Assembly: GCA_030267965.1 (NCBI GenBank)
Contig: BRYA01000307.1
Location: forward strand, 2,929 to 66,928
From: Triparma columacea
Taxonomy: Eukaryota; Sar; Bolidophyceae; Parmales; Triparmaceae
DNA length: 64,000 nucleotides
Direction of reading: 5' to 3'
Positions 46,227-57,678 of this stretch are shown piece by piece. The position numbers and the translations under genes were made by a program. The notes beneath the pieces were generated by a model, which was not told where the DNA came from, did not search any database, and saw only the letters and a program-made list of their open reading frames with translations. The stretch's first letter is position 1, and each line of letters opens with the position of its first letter.

Positions 46227-47235
46227 ATGACAATCAAATTCACTACTGTCGCCTTCATCCTCATGCTTATTAGAGCGTCGTCTCTTAGAGTCCCTGCCCT
46301 TCGACCAGCTAGATTGACGTCGTTTAGAGCGTTATCCAACGAAGAAACGCCGGGTATCACCAACAAGGATCGCGTTGACCTCCTCCATAACTTCCTCACC
46401 ACCAGACACAAGCTAGACCCGGAGAAGCTCAAGGAGTCGAACTGCGATGACGTAGGGGAGAGTGCCCTTAAAGCGTATAGGACGTACATTTCGCCCTCGA
46501 GCAAGAAGTTAGAGGCCTTCCTTACCCACCCTCCCCACATGCTAACCCAAGCAGCCGAGCGCACCTCCAACCAGATCTCCCATCTGGTTGACCGTCATCG
46601 GGCCTCCCGTAGTGATGTCCTTCGCAACAGCGACGACTCGTCAGCTGCCATGAACATCTCGAAGAACCCCCTCGTAGTCGTTCTGGTGGATGTCAGGTCG
46701 TCAAGCAACGTGGGGCAGTTACTGAGGACGGCGGACGCTGTTGCTGCGGAAAAGATTGTCTGCGTGGGGATCACGCCGACACCTGGTGGACTGGGTGGGA
46801 ACAAGGTCAAGAAGGTCAGCCTGGGTAGCGAGGTGAGAGAGAAGGTTTGGCGGGGCACATGGCGTACTTATTCCTTTGTCTGGTTTTAACCAAACGCATC
46901 GCTCGCAGATGTTTGTGGAAGTTGTGAGATGTGAAACTTGGGATGAAGCTTTGAAGGAAATAGAGGGATACTGGAAGGTGGGCCTCGAAACTGTGGAGGG
47001 TGCCGTTGGACTTTGGGACGCCGAGCTCAAGGGGGGCGAAGGGGAAGTGTGGGGGAAGGGTACGGCGATTGTGTTGGGTAATGAAGTAACGGGGGTGACG
47101 CCAAGGGTGCTTGGGGATGTGGATGAAGTGGTGGAGATACCTATGGAAGGGGGGAAGAATAGCCTGAATGTGGCGGCAGCTGGAGCTGTCGTGGCTTACG
47201 AGGTCCTGAGGAGGATCAAGTTAAAAAAGTCGTAA
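46227..47235 (+). CDS. SpoU/TrmH-type RNA 2'-O-methyltransferase
   Basis: Methylates ribose of tRNA or rRNA using SAM through a trefoil-knot (SPOUT) fold. Exons 46227-46832 and 46909-47235, phase 0, give 310 aa. A hydrophobic leader and basic segment (about 1-35) suggest organelle import, perhaps plastid. SpoU motif 1 is VVVLVDVRSSSNVGQLLRTADA. Motif 2 is AIVLGNEVTGV. Motif 3 is EIPMEGGKNSLNVAAAGAVVAYE. All three are intact. In motif 1 the usual N of xxNxGxxxR is kept (SSNVGQLLR). Confidence 0.93.
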
Positions 47236-47457
47236 AAAAAACCTACCCCAATGTGGTGAAAAACATAATGAACGCGCTATAAGCCTATATTAATGCACTT
47301 CCGGCGGATTCATAAGTAGTAGAGGGGGGTGAAGCTTGCTGGCGGCCCGAATCTTAAATTTTAAACTAATTTTAAAATCCCACCCCCTAGGGCCCTAAGC
47401 TTCCAGATTCTCAAAAGCTAGAAGCCAAACGAACAAGAAAAATTGTTGTCCTTGTCG

Positions 47458-49870
47458 ATGGTCGCTAACATGCTGCATCAAGGAGTTAACATCGATCAAC
47501 TCGAGGGCTGGCTCGAGAAGGTGCGTGGTTCTTATATGTGTGTGTCATTCGTGACTTTCTGGTTGTGCTTGTGACATTTCTCCCAGACAAACGATCATGG
47601 CAAACGACCATGTTTAGAATTTGAGTTTTCTATTGCTAAACTCACCCATACTTGCGCTATCATCAAATATCAGGAGAAGCAAAAGAAGAATAAGTCGCTT
47701 TTCGGCGGGTCATCTCACCGTCGTTGGTTCAAGGTTCATTCTATTCCTGGGACATGCAGCGACAGTGTCGAGGTGAGCATGTGTTATGGTGGTTTAGGGC
47801 GATACTGGAGGGTCACTGAGGTGTTTTTGTGGAACCCGTGCCTCGTGTGGCATTCCATGCATGCGTCCTTCCCCGCTTCCTTCCAACCTGCCGCTCCCTC
47901 GTTCTAACTAACGTTAACACTAACCAATGCCGCCTTGAACCCACCCTGCAGCTTGCTCTGTGCTACTACAAGCACCAGCATTCGAAGGAGCCCAACGGGT
48001 GGCTCTTCCTCAAGGACGTGTCTTGCGTCGAGGAGGTTAAGGGGGGCAAGATAATCCTCACCCACCCAGTGCGACAGTTCGATCTCACCGCTCCCACAAG
48101 GGTCGAGCACACCATATGGATGGCTGGCCTGATGGGGCTATGCAGGGAGGCGAAGATCATCAGGGAGGGGGAGGTCATCACGAGACTGGGGGCGGACAGC
48201 CGTAGCAGGGATGGAGAGAGCAAGGAGGAAGGGGGGGAGGGAGGGTGGAGTAAGGGAGGTGCTGACGATGAGTACGATGAGTTTAGGAATGGGCCGAAGG
48301 AGACAGAGGAGAGCAGGAAGGAGAGGGCCAAGAAGAGGGCTGAGAGGAGGGCTGAAAGGAACAGGGACAAGAACACCAAGGCTCCTGTCGCTGCCCCTCG
48401 CGACGAAGGCGACTTCGGAGCGGACCCTAGTGAAGACAAGGACAGAAGGTCGGACCAGTACCAGCATGGAAACGACGCCACGGCTAACACGAGGATTACT
48501 CGCGCAATCAGGAACTCCACCAACTCCAACTCTGAGGACGATGGGGAGGAGAGGAAAGAGGAGGAGGAAATGATGGACGATGAGGAGGACGCTGGCAGTC
48601 AGGGTTACGAGGGTCGGGAACCTGAGCCTGAGCCTGTGGATTACAGTGCCGAAGTCGTTGAGGAGGGCAAGGAGGGAGAGCAGGAGGAGGAGGGGAAGGA
48701 GGAGGAGGAGGAGGAGGAGGAGGAGAAGGAGGCCGAGGAGGATGTAAAGCCTAAGAAGAAGAAGGCTGGCCCACCCCCCGGAAAGCCAAGGCGCAAGAAG
48801 GAGGGCAAGTACAAGTTCGGTACCGGCATGAACGGGTCGGAGGAGTTCGAGAGGAGGGCGGAGGAGGAGAGGGGCGACAATCTACCAACTCCCAAGCTCG
48901 CGATGAAGAACAAAGGCCCCGAGTACGACAGCGAGGGGGAGCGGGCGAAGAGGCTGGCGAACGATGGAGGCTTGAGGATGGAGGAGATGGTTCTGGCCGA
49001 TGGAGAGAAGAATACTAGGAGGCTGAGCGCGGGAGTAGCCTTCAAGGACACCCCGGCGAAGGGGGCACTGAGCATGAGCAGGGGAAGCAGCAAGGGGGAG
49101 AGCAAGGAGGAGGAGAGCGATGTAGAAGAGGAGAAGGAGGAGGATACTAAGGTCAAGAGGACCGCGGCAGACGACGAGGAGTTCTGGGGAGTCGAGGCGC
49201 ACAATCCCAACGATGACAGCATTCTGGGGGAGAGGAGGTGAGAGAGTGGCGAGAGTGACGAGGGAAGAAGGGGGAGCGGGAGGCTATGAAAGGCTTAATT
49301 CCCTTGTCCGCTAAGCAACTAACTTACGCCCTCCACCATTACCCCACCCTTAATAGCTTCAGCAACGGAGTCTCCTTCAGGTTCGATGATGACTCTGATG
49401 ACGAGGACATCGACCTCGAGAGGGAGAAGGAGGAGAGGAGACAGGCAGTCCTCGAGGCAGAGAGAGCCGCCGAAATGGCTGCTAAAGTCGAATCGAAAGA
49501 GGCAGATTCGGAGGATGAGGATGAGGACGAGAAGCACCTCGCAGATGAGGACAGGAAGATGAAGAAGAAGAAGAAGAAGAAATCCAAGATGGGGGCGCCT
49601 CCCTCGGGACCCCCCCCCAGGAAGAAGGGGTCCTCCATGGGGCCGCCTCCCTCCTCGCCTCCAACCAAGTCAGCCATCGACATCCAAAAAACTGGCTTGA
49701 CCCCGGATAAGAACTTTGTTAACGACGACTGGGACGACAGTCCCAGCCCAATGAAGATGAAGAAGACCTTGAAGGGGGAGGGAGAGGAGAGTAAGTTTGC
49801 AGACGAGGAGGAGAACATTCCTAGTGCCATTAAACCCGATACGAACTTTGTGGACGAGGATTGGGATTGA
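47458..49870 (+). CDS. PH-domain protein with long charged tail and acidic-Trp C-terminus
   Basis: Exons 47458-47520 (donor GTGCGT), 47674-47772, 47952-49237 and 49357-49870 give 653 aa. The first ~130 residues form a PH domain: HRRWFKVHSIPG, LALCYYKH and the final helix TIWMAGLMGLCREAK with its conserved Trp. The remaining 500 residues are Lys/Glu/Arg-rich and probably disordered, with proline clusters (GPPPGKPRRKKEG; PPSGPPPRKKGSS). The end repeats an acidic-tryptophan motif: PDKNFVNDDWDD, then PDTNFVDEDWD as the last residues. Such motifs recall the acidic ends of Arp2/3 activators or adaptor-binding peptides. This is a suggestion, not an assignment. Confidence 0.75.
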
Positions 49871-49934
49871 GAGATAGTGGGGGAAGTTAATAGACAATAG
49901 AAGATCGGAAGACAAATAACAACAACAATAGCGT

Positions 49935-50568
49935 TTATATTATCGAGCAGGGTGTGGAGGTGGGGGGGCAGATGAGAGTGCCGTGTTGATTTAGTATAGA
50001 CCAGTCCGTTTCGGTGAGGGATTCAGAAGCTGGAGAGTAAGAAGGGGAGATGAGTGAAAGAGAAAAAGGTTGCAAGTGCACTCCTCATCCATTCTCACCT
50101 TCCAGCTGATTCGTAGGAGGTAGCTTTCGAACGCCATCTACACACACAGACCTTTCGAGACTCGCCACGAATGCTTCCTCGTCCTCGAGGAGAAGACAGT
50201 GCTCAACAATGTAATGCACCAAGCCCTGCGGAGGCGGGGACGGCGGTCAGCTATAAGAGTCATGTGCGCGTCAATTTCCTGCCAACTTCGCCAAGATCTC
50301 CCCCCATCTCATCTCTCACCTCAGGCCAAATGTAAACCCCATTAGTCAAGTTAGCGCAACCGTTGGGTTTCCCACATATCCTACACCGACTCGCTCCGAG
50401 CTCAATTGAGTGAACCACGCAGCGTGCGCGGTTGTGGTTAGGGAGGAGGGAGTCCACAAAGGAGGGTCGAGGGGGGGTTTGGCGGATCTGAGCTGAAGAA
50501 GCATCAGGAAGGTGAGGATTCAGCCCATCGAGGGTACGCCAGAAGCCTATCTCCACAAGCTGGGGCAT
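49935..50568 (-). CDS. Small conserved CxxC protein of unknown function
   Basis: Exons 50568-50320, 50225-50099 and 50029-49935 give 156 aa. The core CRICGKPNGCANLTNGVYIW then PEGLVHYIVEH spans the first intron and has the look of a conserved uncharacterised family, with Cys pairs followed by a W-PEGL-HY stretch. The paired cysteines may bind a metal, though only two or three are present. Convergent with the PH-domain gene, stops 64 bp apart. Confidence 0.72.
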
Positions 50569-50639
50569 TAGAGGGGACGGAAGGGCGTAAGAGATTCAGA
50601 ATAATGATATAGGGGTCGCCTTGCGAGAGAAGAGTTCCT

Positions 50640-51180
50640 GGAATTGTAGGAATAGTGTAGATGACTCAACCCTTCTTAGACCTTACTGAGACCTCAATTA
50701 AATCAAAACCAGTCCTCAACGACCCTGACGTTACCAGGAAAAATGAACTGTCAGAGAGAGTTCACCAGTTCTGATAAAATCGCCTTTTCTCGCAACATGT
50801 TTCAAAAGTCTTCTAAATTCTTTACTGATATCTCAATATCTTTATATTAGTATCACATTGTTTCAATTGATTTCAATATGTACAAAAATTCATATAGCAA
50901 AATATTTTACACCTGAGAAATTTCAAATATTTATTTAGGTATCATAAACATACCAATACATTCAAAAAACTTGATTTGTATCATGATTGAATATATCAAG
51001 TTACTACATTTGAGACATTACTAAATATATTCTTGAGACGTCAAATCAAGTTTTATATTATCACATATACTAAATCAATTCGAATATTGATCATAGATAA
51101 CAATATATATTTCGTAGGTATAAAATAGACAATTTAATTTTGCTGATTTTCGATTGACAGGTGTCAGATGTCCACTCAGT
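50640..51180. other. AT-rich island without coding capacity
   Basis: About 540 bp, strongly AT-rich (many runs such as ATATTTTACACC and TTTCAATATG) in an otherwise GC-balanced window. No open frame of note. It directly abuts the broken 3' end of the aminotransferase remnant. It could be a decayed mobile element or an inserted organellar or viral fragment; nothing in it identifies the source. Confidence 0.7.
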
Positions 51181-51211
51181 AATAATCTTCACCCACATCT
51201 AAATCTCAATC

Positions 51212-51843
51212 TCAGAGTTTCTTTACCATCGCCACCCTCCCCGGCCCGTCAAGCCCAAGTTCTTTCAGCGTGTTCAGCACGACCTCCCTGCTTTTACCGT
51301 ACTCCTCAACTCTAGCGTCGAGCTCCTTGGTAACCTCGTCATCGTCGAATAGCGCAAGTGCCGCCCTTTGGCTGAGGGTCGGCGCGTTTATGTATACGTT
51401 CTGTGCGAGCCTGTTTATCGCGTCCGCCAGCCCTGGGTCTCCTGACGGCAAAACGACCCAGCCGAGCCTCCACCCCGTCATGCACTGGTACTTGCTGAAG
51501 CTGTTGATAACGATTTCGGACCTCCGCCCGGATTCGCACCCGAGGGCAGTGGCCTCGTTGTCTTTCAATGATCCGTAGACTATGCCGTGGTATATCTCGT
51601 CGCTTATGAACCTTGTGGGTTGGTGGGTTGGTGGGTGAGGAGCGAAGGAAGGGTGTAAGGCTGCAGTCGCCATTCTTCGCACGCATCACTATCTTCGAAA
51701 TGCCCCCCTGTTAGGGTACTTCTCACCTAATGCCCTCCCTCCCACACACTTCGCAGAGTTCGTAAATCTCTTCCTTGTTCAAGCACGCCCCCGTGGGGTT
51801 CCCCCGTGAGCTCAGTATCAGGAAGAATACAAAACTTAGGTTT
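51212..51843 (-). pseudogene. Remnant of class I PLP-dependent aminotransferase, truncated at both ends
   Basis: Two exons are visible (about 51843-51727 and 51611-51212, phase 2). They encode only the central part of a fold type I aminotransferase: GNPTGACLNKEEIY, then FISDEIYHGIVYG, the PLP-lysine segment INSFSKYQCMTGWRLGW, and SQRAALALF. The N-terminal half upstream of the NPTG motif is missing: there is no ATG in frame, an in-frame stop lies just upstream, and MCM4 ends 70 bp away. The protein stops after about 25 residues of the following helix, without the usual 60-70 C-terminal residues. The reading frame and intron remain intact, so the loss looks recent or could reflect an assembly join. 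Confidence 0.75.
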
Positions 51844-51910
51844 TTCCAGTCAAATTTCTTAACTTCATGTTAGCCTCCCCTTCCCCCCCCCTCTTCCTCC
51901 CGACCCCCCC

Positions 51911-54900
51911 CTATTGTACCGTCCTGACGAAAACGGTTTGGTTCCGCTCATTGTATTGCACGACATTATCGTTGTCCAGCATTTTTAGCGCGTCGGCCAC
52001 CTCCTCCCCTCCTACGGCTACGTTGGTCTGCTCAGACAGTTCCTTCCTGACGTCCGCCACGGCGATCCTGCTCCCTCTCTTCGCGCCCAACAGATCCTTG
52101 AGCGCCGTGAGGAGCTGGTCGGTGGCCCTCCTATCTACCTGGGCGTGGCCCGTGGTCAGCATGTCCATGTCTATCCTTCCGGTCCTTGGGTCCGTGGCAG
52201 CGGCTTGGGTGGCGACCTTCATGAGCCTGATGGCCTCAAGGACGTCTCTCCTCTCCACGGCCTTCCCAAGCCTCATCTTCGCCAGCCCTTCGCTGAGCCT
52301 GATGAGCGACTCCAGCTGTCTTGGGGTCGCTGTGATTGTCTTACTGTTGCCCCCCATCTTCCTCATGTCAAGGTAACCAGAGACCAGCTCCGTCGCGGCA
52401 GCGTCTGAGATCTCGGGGAAGACGGTCTGCCTAGCGAAGGAGATATAGTCCCTCAGGAGGGCCTGGTCCACCTGATCGTCGCTGGAGACCTTCTCCTGGG
52501 TTTCAGCGTAGAGGGAGACCAAGTGCTTGGCCAATCTTCTGTCGCTCTCGGCGGCAGGCTGATCGAGGATCAAATAGATTAGGTCGAAACGGGAGAGGAG
52601 TGTCGGAGGGAGTTTAATATTATCCACCACGCTCATCCTCGGGTTGTACCTGCTCTCCGTGGGGTTGGCTGAAGCGAGGATGGAGCTTCTTGCGTTGAGC
52701 GAACAGATGATTCCGGCCTTTGCGATACTTACGGTCTGCTGTTCCATAGCCTCGTGCAGGATGGCCCTCGTGTTGTCATTCATCTTGTCGAACTCGTCGA
52801 TGCAGCAGACTCCCTGGTCGGAAAGGACGAGGGCTACGATGTGCGAAGCGAGAGTTGTAGAGAATGGATGGATGGCATTAGTGGAAATGGAATAATGGCG
52901 TCGCTCGCTCGCTATGGTGCCGCCCTCCTTTCTTCGGCCGATACCTTCAATTCTTACCTCCTGACTCTAGCACGAGCTCTCTGGTCTCAGGGTCGCGGAC
53001 AACAGATGCTGTCAAACCTACAGCGGAGGATCCCTTCCCGCTCGTGTAGACGCCTCTGGGGGCGATCTTGTGGACGTAACCTAGCAGCTGCGACTTGGAG
53101 GTACCGGGGTCCCCGCAGAGGAGGATGTTCACGTCTCCCCTCTTGTTGAGCTTGCTGGTCCCTCGCCCCGAGCTGCCCTGGACCTTGACCGTCTGCTCGG
53201 CGTCATCTTCGGAATCCGAGTCTGACTCGGAGCCCGAAGCCTCCCCGTCGCGAGATGTTTTGATTCTCTTCGAGTTGCCCCCGAAGAGCATGCAAAGGAT
53301 GCCCCTCTTGACATCCTCGAGCTCCCAAATCGAGGGCGCAAGTGACTTGGTGAGGAGGTCGTAGATGTCCGGTCGCTTCCCTAGCTCCTCCATCTGTCTA
53401 ATCCTGTGCTCGCTGAATCCACCCCTCGTGTCCTTGTCCTTGCTCGCGTCCTTCTCACCCAAGCCCGCCTTCATGCCTCCGATCTCCCCCGCCTTCATCA
53501 CCCTGAAGTGAATGACGTCGACGTAGGTGCGGAAGACGGTCCTGACGACCGTCCTCTTGGGGTTGGGTCGCTTCGGCATGGCGCGGAACACGCCCGTGAC
53601 CTCAACGCGGTCACCGGGACGTACCGAGTCGACAATGTCATCGTAGGCGAAGAGCGTCACTGAAGCTGGCGTCTCTCCCGCCGGTACCTCGTCTGGAGTC
53701 TCCTGAAGCCTAACGAGCTGCTTGTCCATGAAGACGCTCCTGTTGTGCACGATCTCGAAGGACCACCTGGCGCCGCAGCCTCCGTCGCCGTCGCCGTCGC
53801 AGGTGCTGGGCTCCTTGATCTTGCCCCTGTCCAAGCTCGTCTCCTTCGTGAGGCCGCAGACGCAGCACTTGAAGTGGGCGATCTTAAGGTCAGGGATTAT
53901 CGGGGAGCTCCTGAGCACCATACCCTGCAGGGTTACCATGGAGTCTATCGAGGAAGGGTCTAGCGCCCTCATATGTGACACCTTGCGGAAGTGGAACGGT
54001 CGGACCTGGACGAAGCGCTCTTCTTCCTCGGCGTCAGGGTCGGCGGCACCGGTGCGCTGGAGGTGCAGGACGATATCGCGGTAGACCTCCGTTGCGATCT
54101 CGTCCATGCGGTGGATGATCTCCTGGGGGTAGTCTACGAGCCAGTTGTAAAGGCGGCGGCTGCTGGGGGAGTGGTTGTAGAGGTGGATGCAGTCGAGGTT
54201 CAGGGCGGGGGACTGGGTGCGGAAGAGCTTCTCCAGCTCATTCACGTATACGCTAGGCTCATTCTCGTCCATCTCGTCATCCTCGAATTCCTCCATCTCG
54301 TCGTCGCTAACGTCCTCCCCCCTCGCAATCCTCTCCTCCCGCTCCTTTTTCCTCTCCCTCCTCTGCGAGATCTCGACGGACTTGAAGTTGAGGAGGAAGT
54401 CGCGGAACGCAGAGGCCACAAGGGGGACCTCGATGTTGCTCCCTCTCACGACCTCCACGGCGTCCTCACCCATGGGAGCAGGGGGGGGGGGAGGAGGGTT
54501 GAAAACATTGGCGGCCCCGAGGCCTGGAGAATTGGGGGCAGCGGCACCACCGCCGCCAGGAGGCTGGAGGGGGGGGGAACCGGGCTCGCTACCGAAGTCG
54601 CTCATGGGAGTGCCGGGAGTGGCGGGGACGATCTCCCTCCTCCCCCCCCCACCCCCGAGGCCGGCACGAGGGAGGTTCCGACGACGGTCTGGGGTGGAGA
54701 GGGCGGAGAGGGGGGTGGAGGGAACCTGCGAGGTCAGGGGAGTCGCGGGGGTCTGAGGGACCTGGGACGTCCTGGGGGTGGCAGAGGCAGACAGGGAGAG
54801 AGGGGTGGAGGGAGGATTGGAGGGGGCGGCTTGGGGGGGAAGAGCTGGGGAGGTTGTCACACCCTCCATGGCGTCGTCATTGGTTTGAGTATCGTCCTGT

Positions 54901-55043
54901 GCGGCGGTCTGGGTGTCGTCCTGGACAAGCTCCTCGGACTCAGGAGGGTTCTGGGTAGGGTTCTGGGTAGGAGCCTGGTTTTGGGTGGCATCGACAACGA
55001 GAGACTCCTCCATCTCTTGGCTGTTATCTTCATTGTCTGACAT
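51911..55043 (-). CDS. MCM4: Minichromosome maintenance helicase subunit MCM4
   Basis: Subunit of the MCM2-7 replicative helicase. Exons 55043-52958 and 52833-51911 (phase 1) give 1,002 aa. The N-terminal ~210 residues are Ser/Pro/Thr-rich with many S/T-P sites, as expected for a DDK/CDK-regulated tail. The OB-fold region has zinc-finger cysteines (CCVCGL ... CGARW). The AAA+ core has Walker A GDPGTSKSQ (about 640), Walker B CCIDEFDKM and arginine finger SRFDL, and a C-terminal winged helix. An acidic insert (SESDSDSEDD) lies between the KPDIYDLL segment and Walker A. HNRSVFMDKQLVRLQETP and the whole register match MCM4 best. Confidence 0.97.
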
Positions 55044-55376
55044 TTTGGTTGAATATCTGTGCTTTTATGGGTACTAGATATGACGTCTGTGAGAGATGGT
55101 GGGAAAGTGGTGTCGTTTTGATGAGAAATTGGCTTAAAATTGGCTTCCCCCCCCTTCCCCCTTTCTCCCTCCATCAACTTAGTTTTTGACTAAGGCGGTA
55201 ATTTGGATTATTGTTGGGAGAGATGGTCTATTTAGAGCGTGAATGACCCTTGTGAAAGGAATTAAGCTGCGTAAAACTTACTCTGAAGGGATTGAAATGA
55301 GTCCAAAAATGTGCCCAAAACGGGGTCGATTTCTCCCTAAATTCACTCGTTTGTGTGCAGAGCAGAGAGCAGCTAA
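55044..55376. promoter_or_regulatory. Divergent promoter between MCM4 and the hydroxylase gene
   Basis: 333 bp between start codons, with no gene or clear element seen. Confidence 0.4.
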
Positions 55377-56261
55377 ATGACAAGATGGACGCCTTTTTTG
55401 GCCATTTTCTGTTTTAATCACTTTCCACTTGCAGTAAATTCCTTCGCAACTCCGAGAAGTGTCACTACTAACCAATTCAAAAGACCAACTCACTTTCCTT
55501 CTTCACCACTTTCTCCACCTTTGGAAACATCTCTCGCCTTATATAGTTCCATCGCTCCTCAAAGAGATGAGCGAAAGGCGGATACTCAAACTGAGGATAG
55601 CCAAAAACAAGTCCAGTTGTCCACAAACACACACACAGAAGCAGTTCCGAAGAACCTTTCTTCAGCCGTCTCCTTCTTCCTATACAAGAGCGGTAACCCA
55701 GCTCCATTGATAGTCCTAGTAACATTGACTTCCCTCGTCACATACTACGCACGATACCTCCCTCTCCTAAGCCCCCTCTCCACCTCTGTAACATTCCTCT
55801 CTGTTGGTGCCTTCTGGATCGTCCAGGAGTACTTTCTTCATCGCTTTGTGTTACACTCTTCACTAGACTGGGCTGGTAAGGACATCCACCAAGGGCATCA
55901 CAACAAGCCCTATTACCACAACTCTATAGACCCACCGTTAATGATATTAACTTGGATGGCAACTGCAGGCGTGCTCCTAAAGCTCCTACTCCCTAACGAT
56001 CCCTCACTATGGATCGTATCCTTAGTATTTTATTCCACCTTCGGGCTCTGGTACGAGTTCCTACACTTCCTCTCCCACACCCGCGTTCCCTTCACCCCCG
56101 GTCGTGGTGTTGGTGGTTATTTCCACAAGGTAAAATCGAACCATATTAGACACCACCGTGTTGACAGCGATAGGTGGTTCACTTTCACTGCACCTGGGAG
56201 CGTTGACGAATGGTGGGGTAGTGGGGGGGATGTTAGGGACAACCGACGGGAAGCGAAGTGA
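55377..56261 (+). CDS. Fatty acid hydroxylase/sterol desaturase superfamily protein, plastid-type leader
   Basis: Membrane di-iron oxygenase. Single exon, 294 aa. A signal peptide ends VNS|FATP, a close match to the stramenopile ASAFAP motif, then a Ser/Thr/Pro-rich transit region. Histidine boxes are HRFVLH, HQGHH, HFLSHT and HIRHH, with hydrophobic segments between, so the iron site is complete. The C-terminus is short after the last box. Substrate could be a fatty acid, a sterol or a carotenoid. Convergent with the GNAT gene, stops 101 bp apart. Confidence 0.87.
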   Translation: MTRWTPFLAIFCFNHFPLAVNSFATPRSVTTNQFKRPTHFPSSPLSPPLETSLALYSSIAPQRDERKADTQTEDSQKQVQLSTNTHTEAVPKNLSSAVSFFLYKSGNPAPLIVLVTLTSLVTYYARYLPLLSPLSTSVTFLSVGAFWIVQEYFLHRFVLHSSLDWAGKDIHQGHHNKPYYHNSIDPPLMILTWMATAGVLLKLLLPNDPSLWIVSLVFYSTFGLWYEFLHFLSHTRVPFTPGRGVGGYFHKVKSNHIRHHRVDSDRWFTFTAPGSVDEWWGSGGDVRDNRREAK

Positions 56262-56362
56262 GGATTGGGTTGTTAATTTATATAGATGTTGTTTTTTGGA
56301 ACCATAAATCTTCACAACCTTTAATCCCTCCTTCAATTTTCGAAGTTTCCACCGTAAATCCT

Positions 56363-57678
56363 CTACCCCCCCTCTTCCCTAACTCTAAATCCCATAACCT
56401 TCCTCTCCATATTTCCAATTTCTTCCACCCTCCTCTCCCACTCTTCCCTCCTTTCCTCTCCCCCAATCCCTTTAACCATAGTTTCATGTCCCCCCCCCCC
56501 CAGTCCTAATTTCTCCATAATCCCTCCCCATACCTCTCCCTCAACAAATTCAAATCCTTTCCCTCTATACATCCTCCCTCCTTTTTCATTCCCTTTCTCC
56601 ACATGTAATACCATACCGTTTAATCCCATCATCCCACCAACAACACCTAAACCATCCATGACCAACCCACCGATACCTTTGTTCCTATACTTATTTAATA
56701 CACATACCTCCGTAACATACCCCCACCCCCCACCCACATCCATAACCTCCGTACCCTTAAGTTCGTCTGTACTTATTTCGCCACTACCTACGATTTCACC
56801 CTCCTCTGTACAGGCTACGACAATTTGTGAACCTGAGGATACTCTGCGTGTGATAATTTCCTGGGACCTTGTAATGAATAGTTCTTTAACTTCCTTCGGT
56901 ACTTTTTTGAATACGGATAGGCGGAGTTTGGATATATCATGGTAGTCCGAAGGTGTTGATAGTCGTAGTGTTATTATTGAGGATGATGAGGGTAAGGGGT
57001 AGGGTGGGAGGAGAGATACGTGAGCGTAGGATTGGCAGGTGGAGGGTGAAGGAAGGGGAGAAGGTTTAGGGGGGGGGTGGACGGCGTCTGGTGGGTGGGA
57101 GGGTTGGAGGAGGAGTAGTGATGTGTGTGAGTGTGTGTGTGGGGGGGGGGGGCACGGTTTCTAAATCCCCCCCACCTCTCCTCTCCACCCCCTCCCTTTC
57201 CTCTGCTCTCACCTATACCCTTAGCTCCCCCTCCTCCCGTCCTCTCATGCCCTTTATCATCGTCAGTGTTAACCCCACCCTCCTCTTGACAGGTCTTTCG
57301 TATCTCCTTCATACTATCCCCTATTAGTTTCCCTCTGATCAAACCGTCTGCTCCTAAATTACCCTCCCCCGCTATGCCCCGTCTCACCAAGCCTGACCTG
57401 CCAATGGAACCGGAGCTGAGCTTGTTTTGGAGACCGGCGGATTTACGACGATCGTCACCTTTGCGCAAACGACCGGCGCCGTTGAACTTTTGAGGTGGGG
57501 ACTTTTTTGAGGTTAGGGATGTTGAGGATGATGTTGAGGATGATATATGGATAAAGAATGGAGAAGGAGAGTTAGGGAAGCTTTTGAACGATATGGTTGT
57601 GCGAGTGACGGAAAGAAGGACGATGATTAGGATATAGAGACGTGGGACAGAGAGATGGAAGAGAGGAAGGGAGGACAT
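56363..57678 (-). CDS. GNAT-family N-acetyltransferase with signal/transit leader
   Basis: Exons 57678-57213 and 57087-56363 (phase 1) give 396 aa. A signal peptide (about 8-28, ending near TIS|FKSF) and a long Ser/Gly/Arg-rich linker precede the acetyltransferase domain. The domain starts at TLRLSTPSDYHDISKLRLSVF. The acetyl-CoA loop is VCVLNKYRNKGIGGLVMDGL, followed by LHVEKGNEKGGRMYRGKGFEF. The acceptor CACCAG before 57087 is the only one whose phase restores the domain's frame, and the resulting start of exon 2 is proline-rich low complexity. The intron carries an AC/GT microsatellite and a long C run. The target is unknown; the leader suggests a plastid. Confidence 0.75.

Noticed and set aside
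47236..47457. Loose inverted repeat (GGGGGGTG and CCCACCCCC around an AAATTTTAAA core)
   Set aside because: Arms are short and imperfect with no flanking duplication, so a mobile element cannot be supported.
53991..55040. 349-codon plus-strand frame opposite MCM4
   Set aside because: Antisense shadow caused by codon bias in the MCM4 N-terminal low-complexity region.
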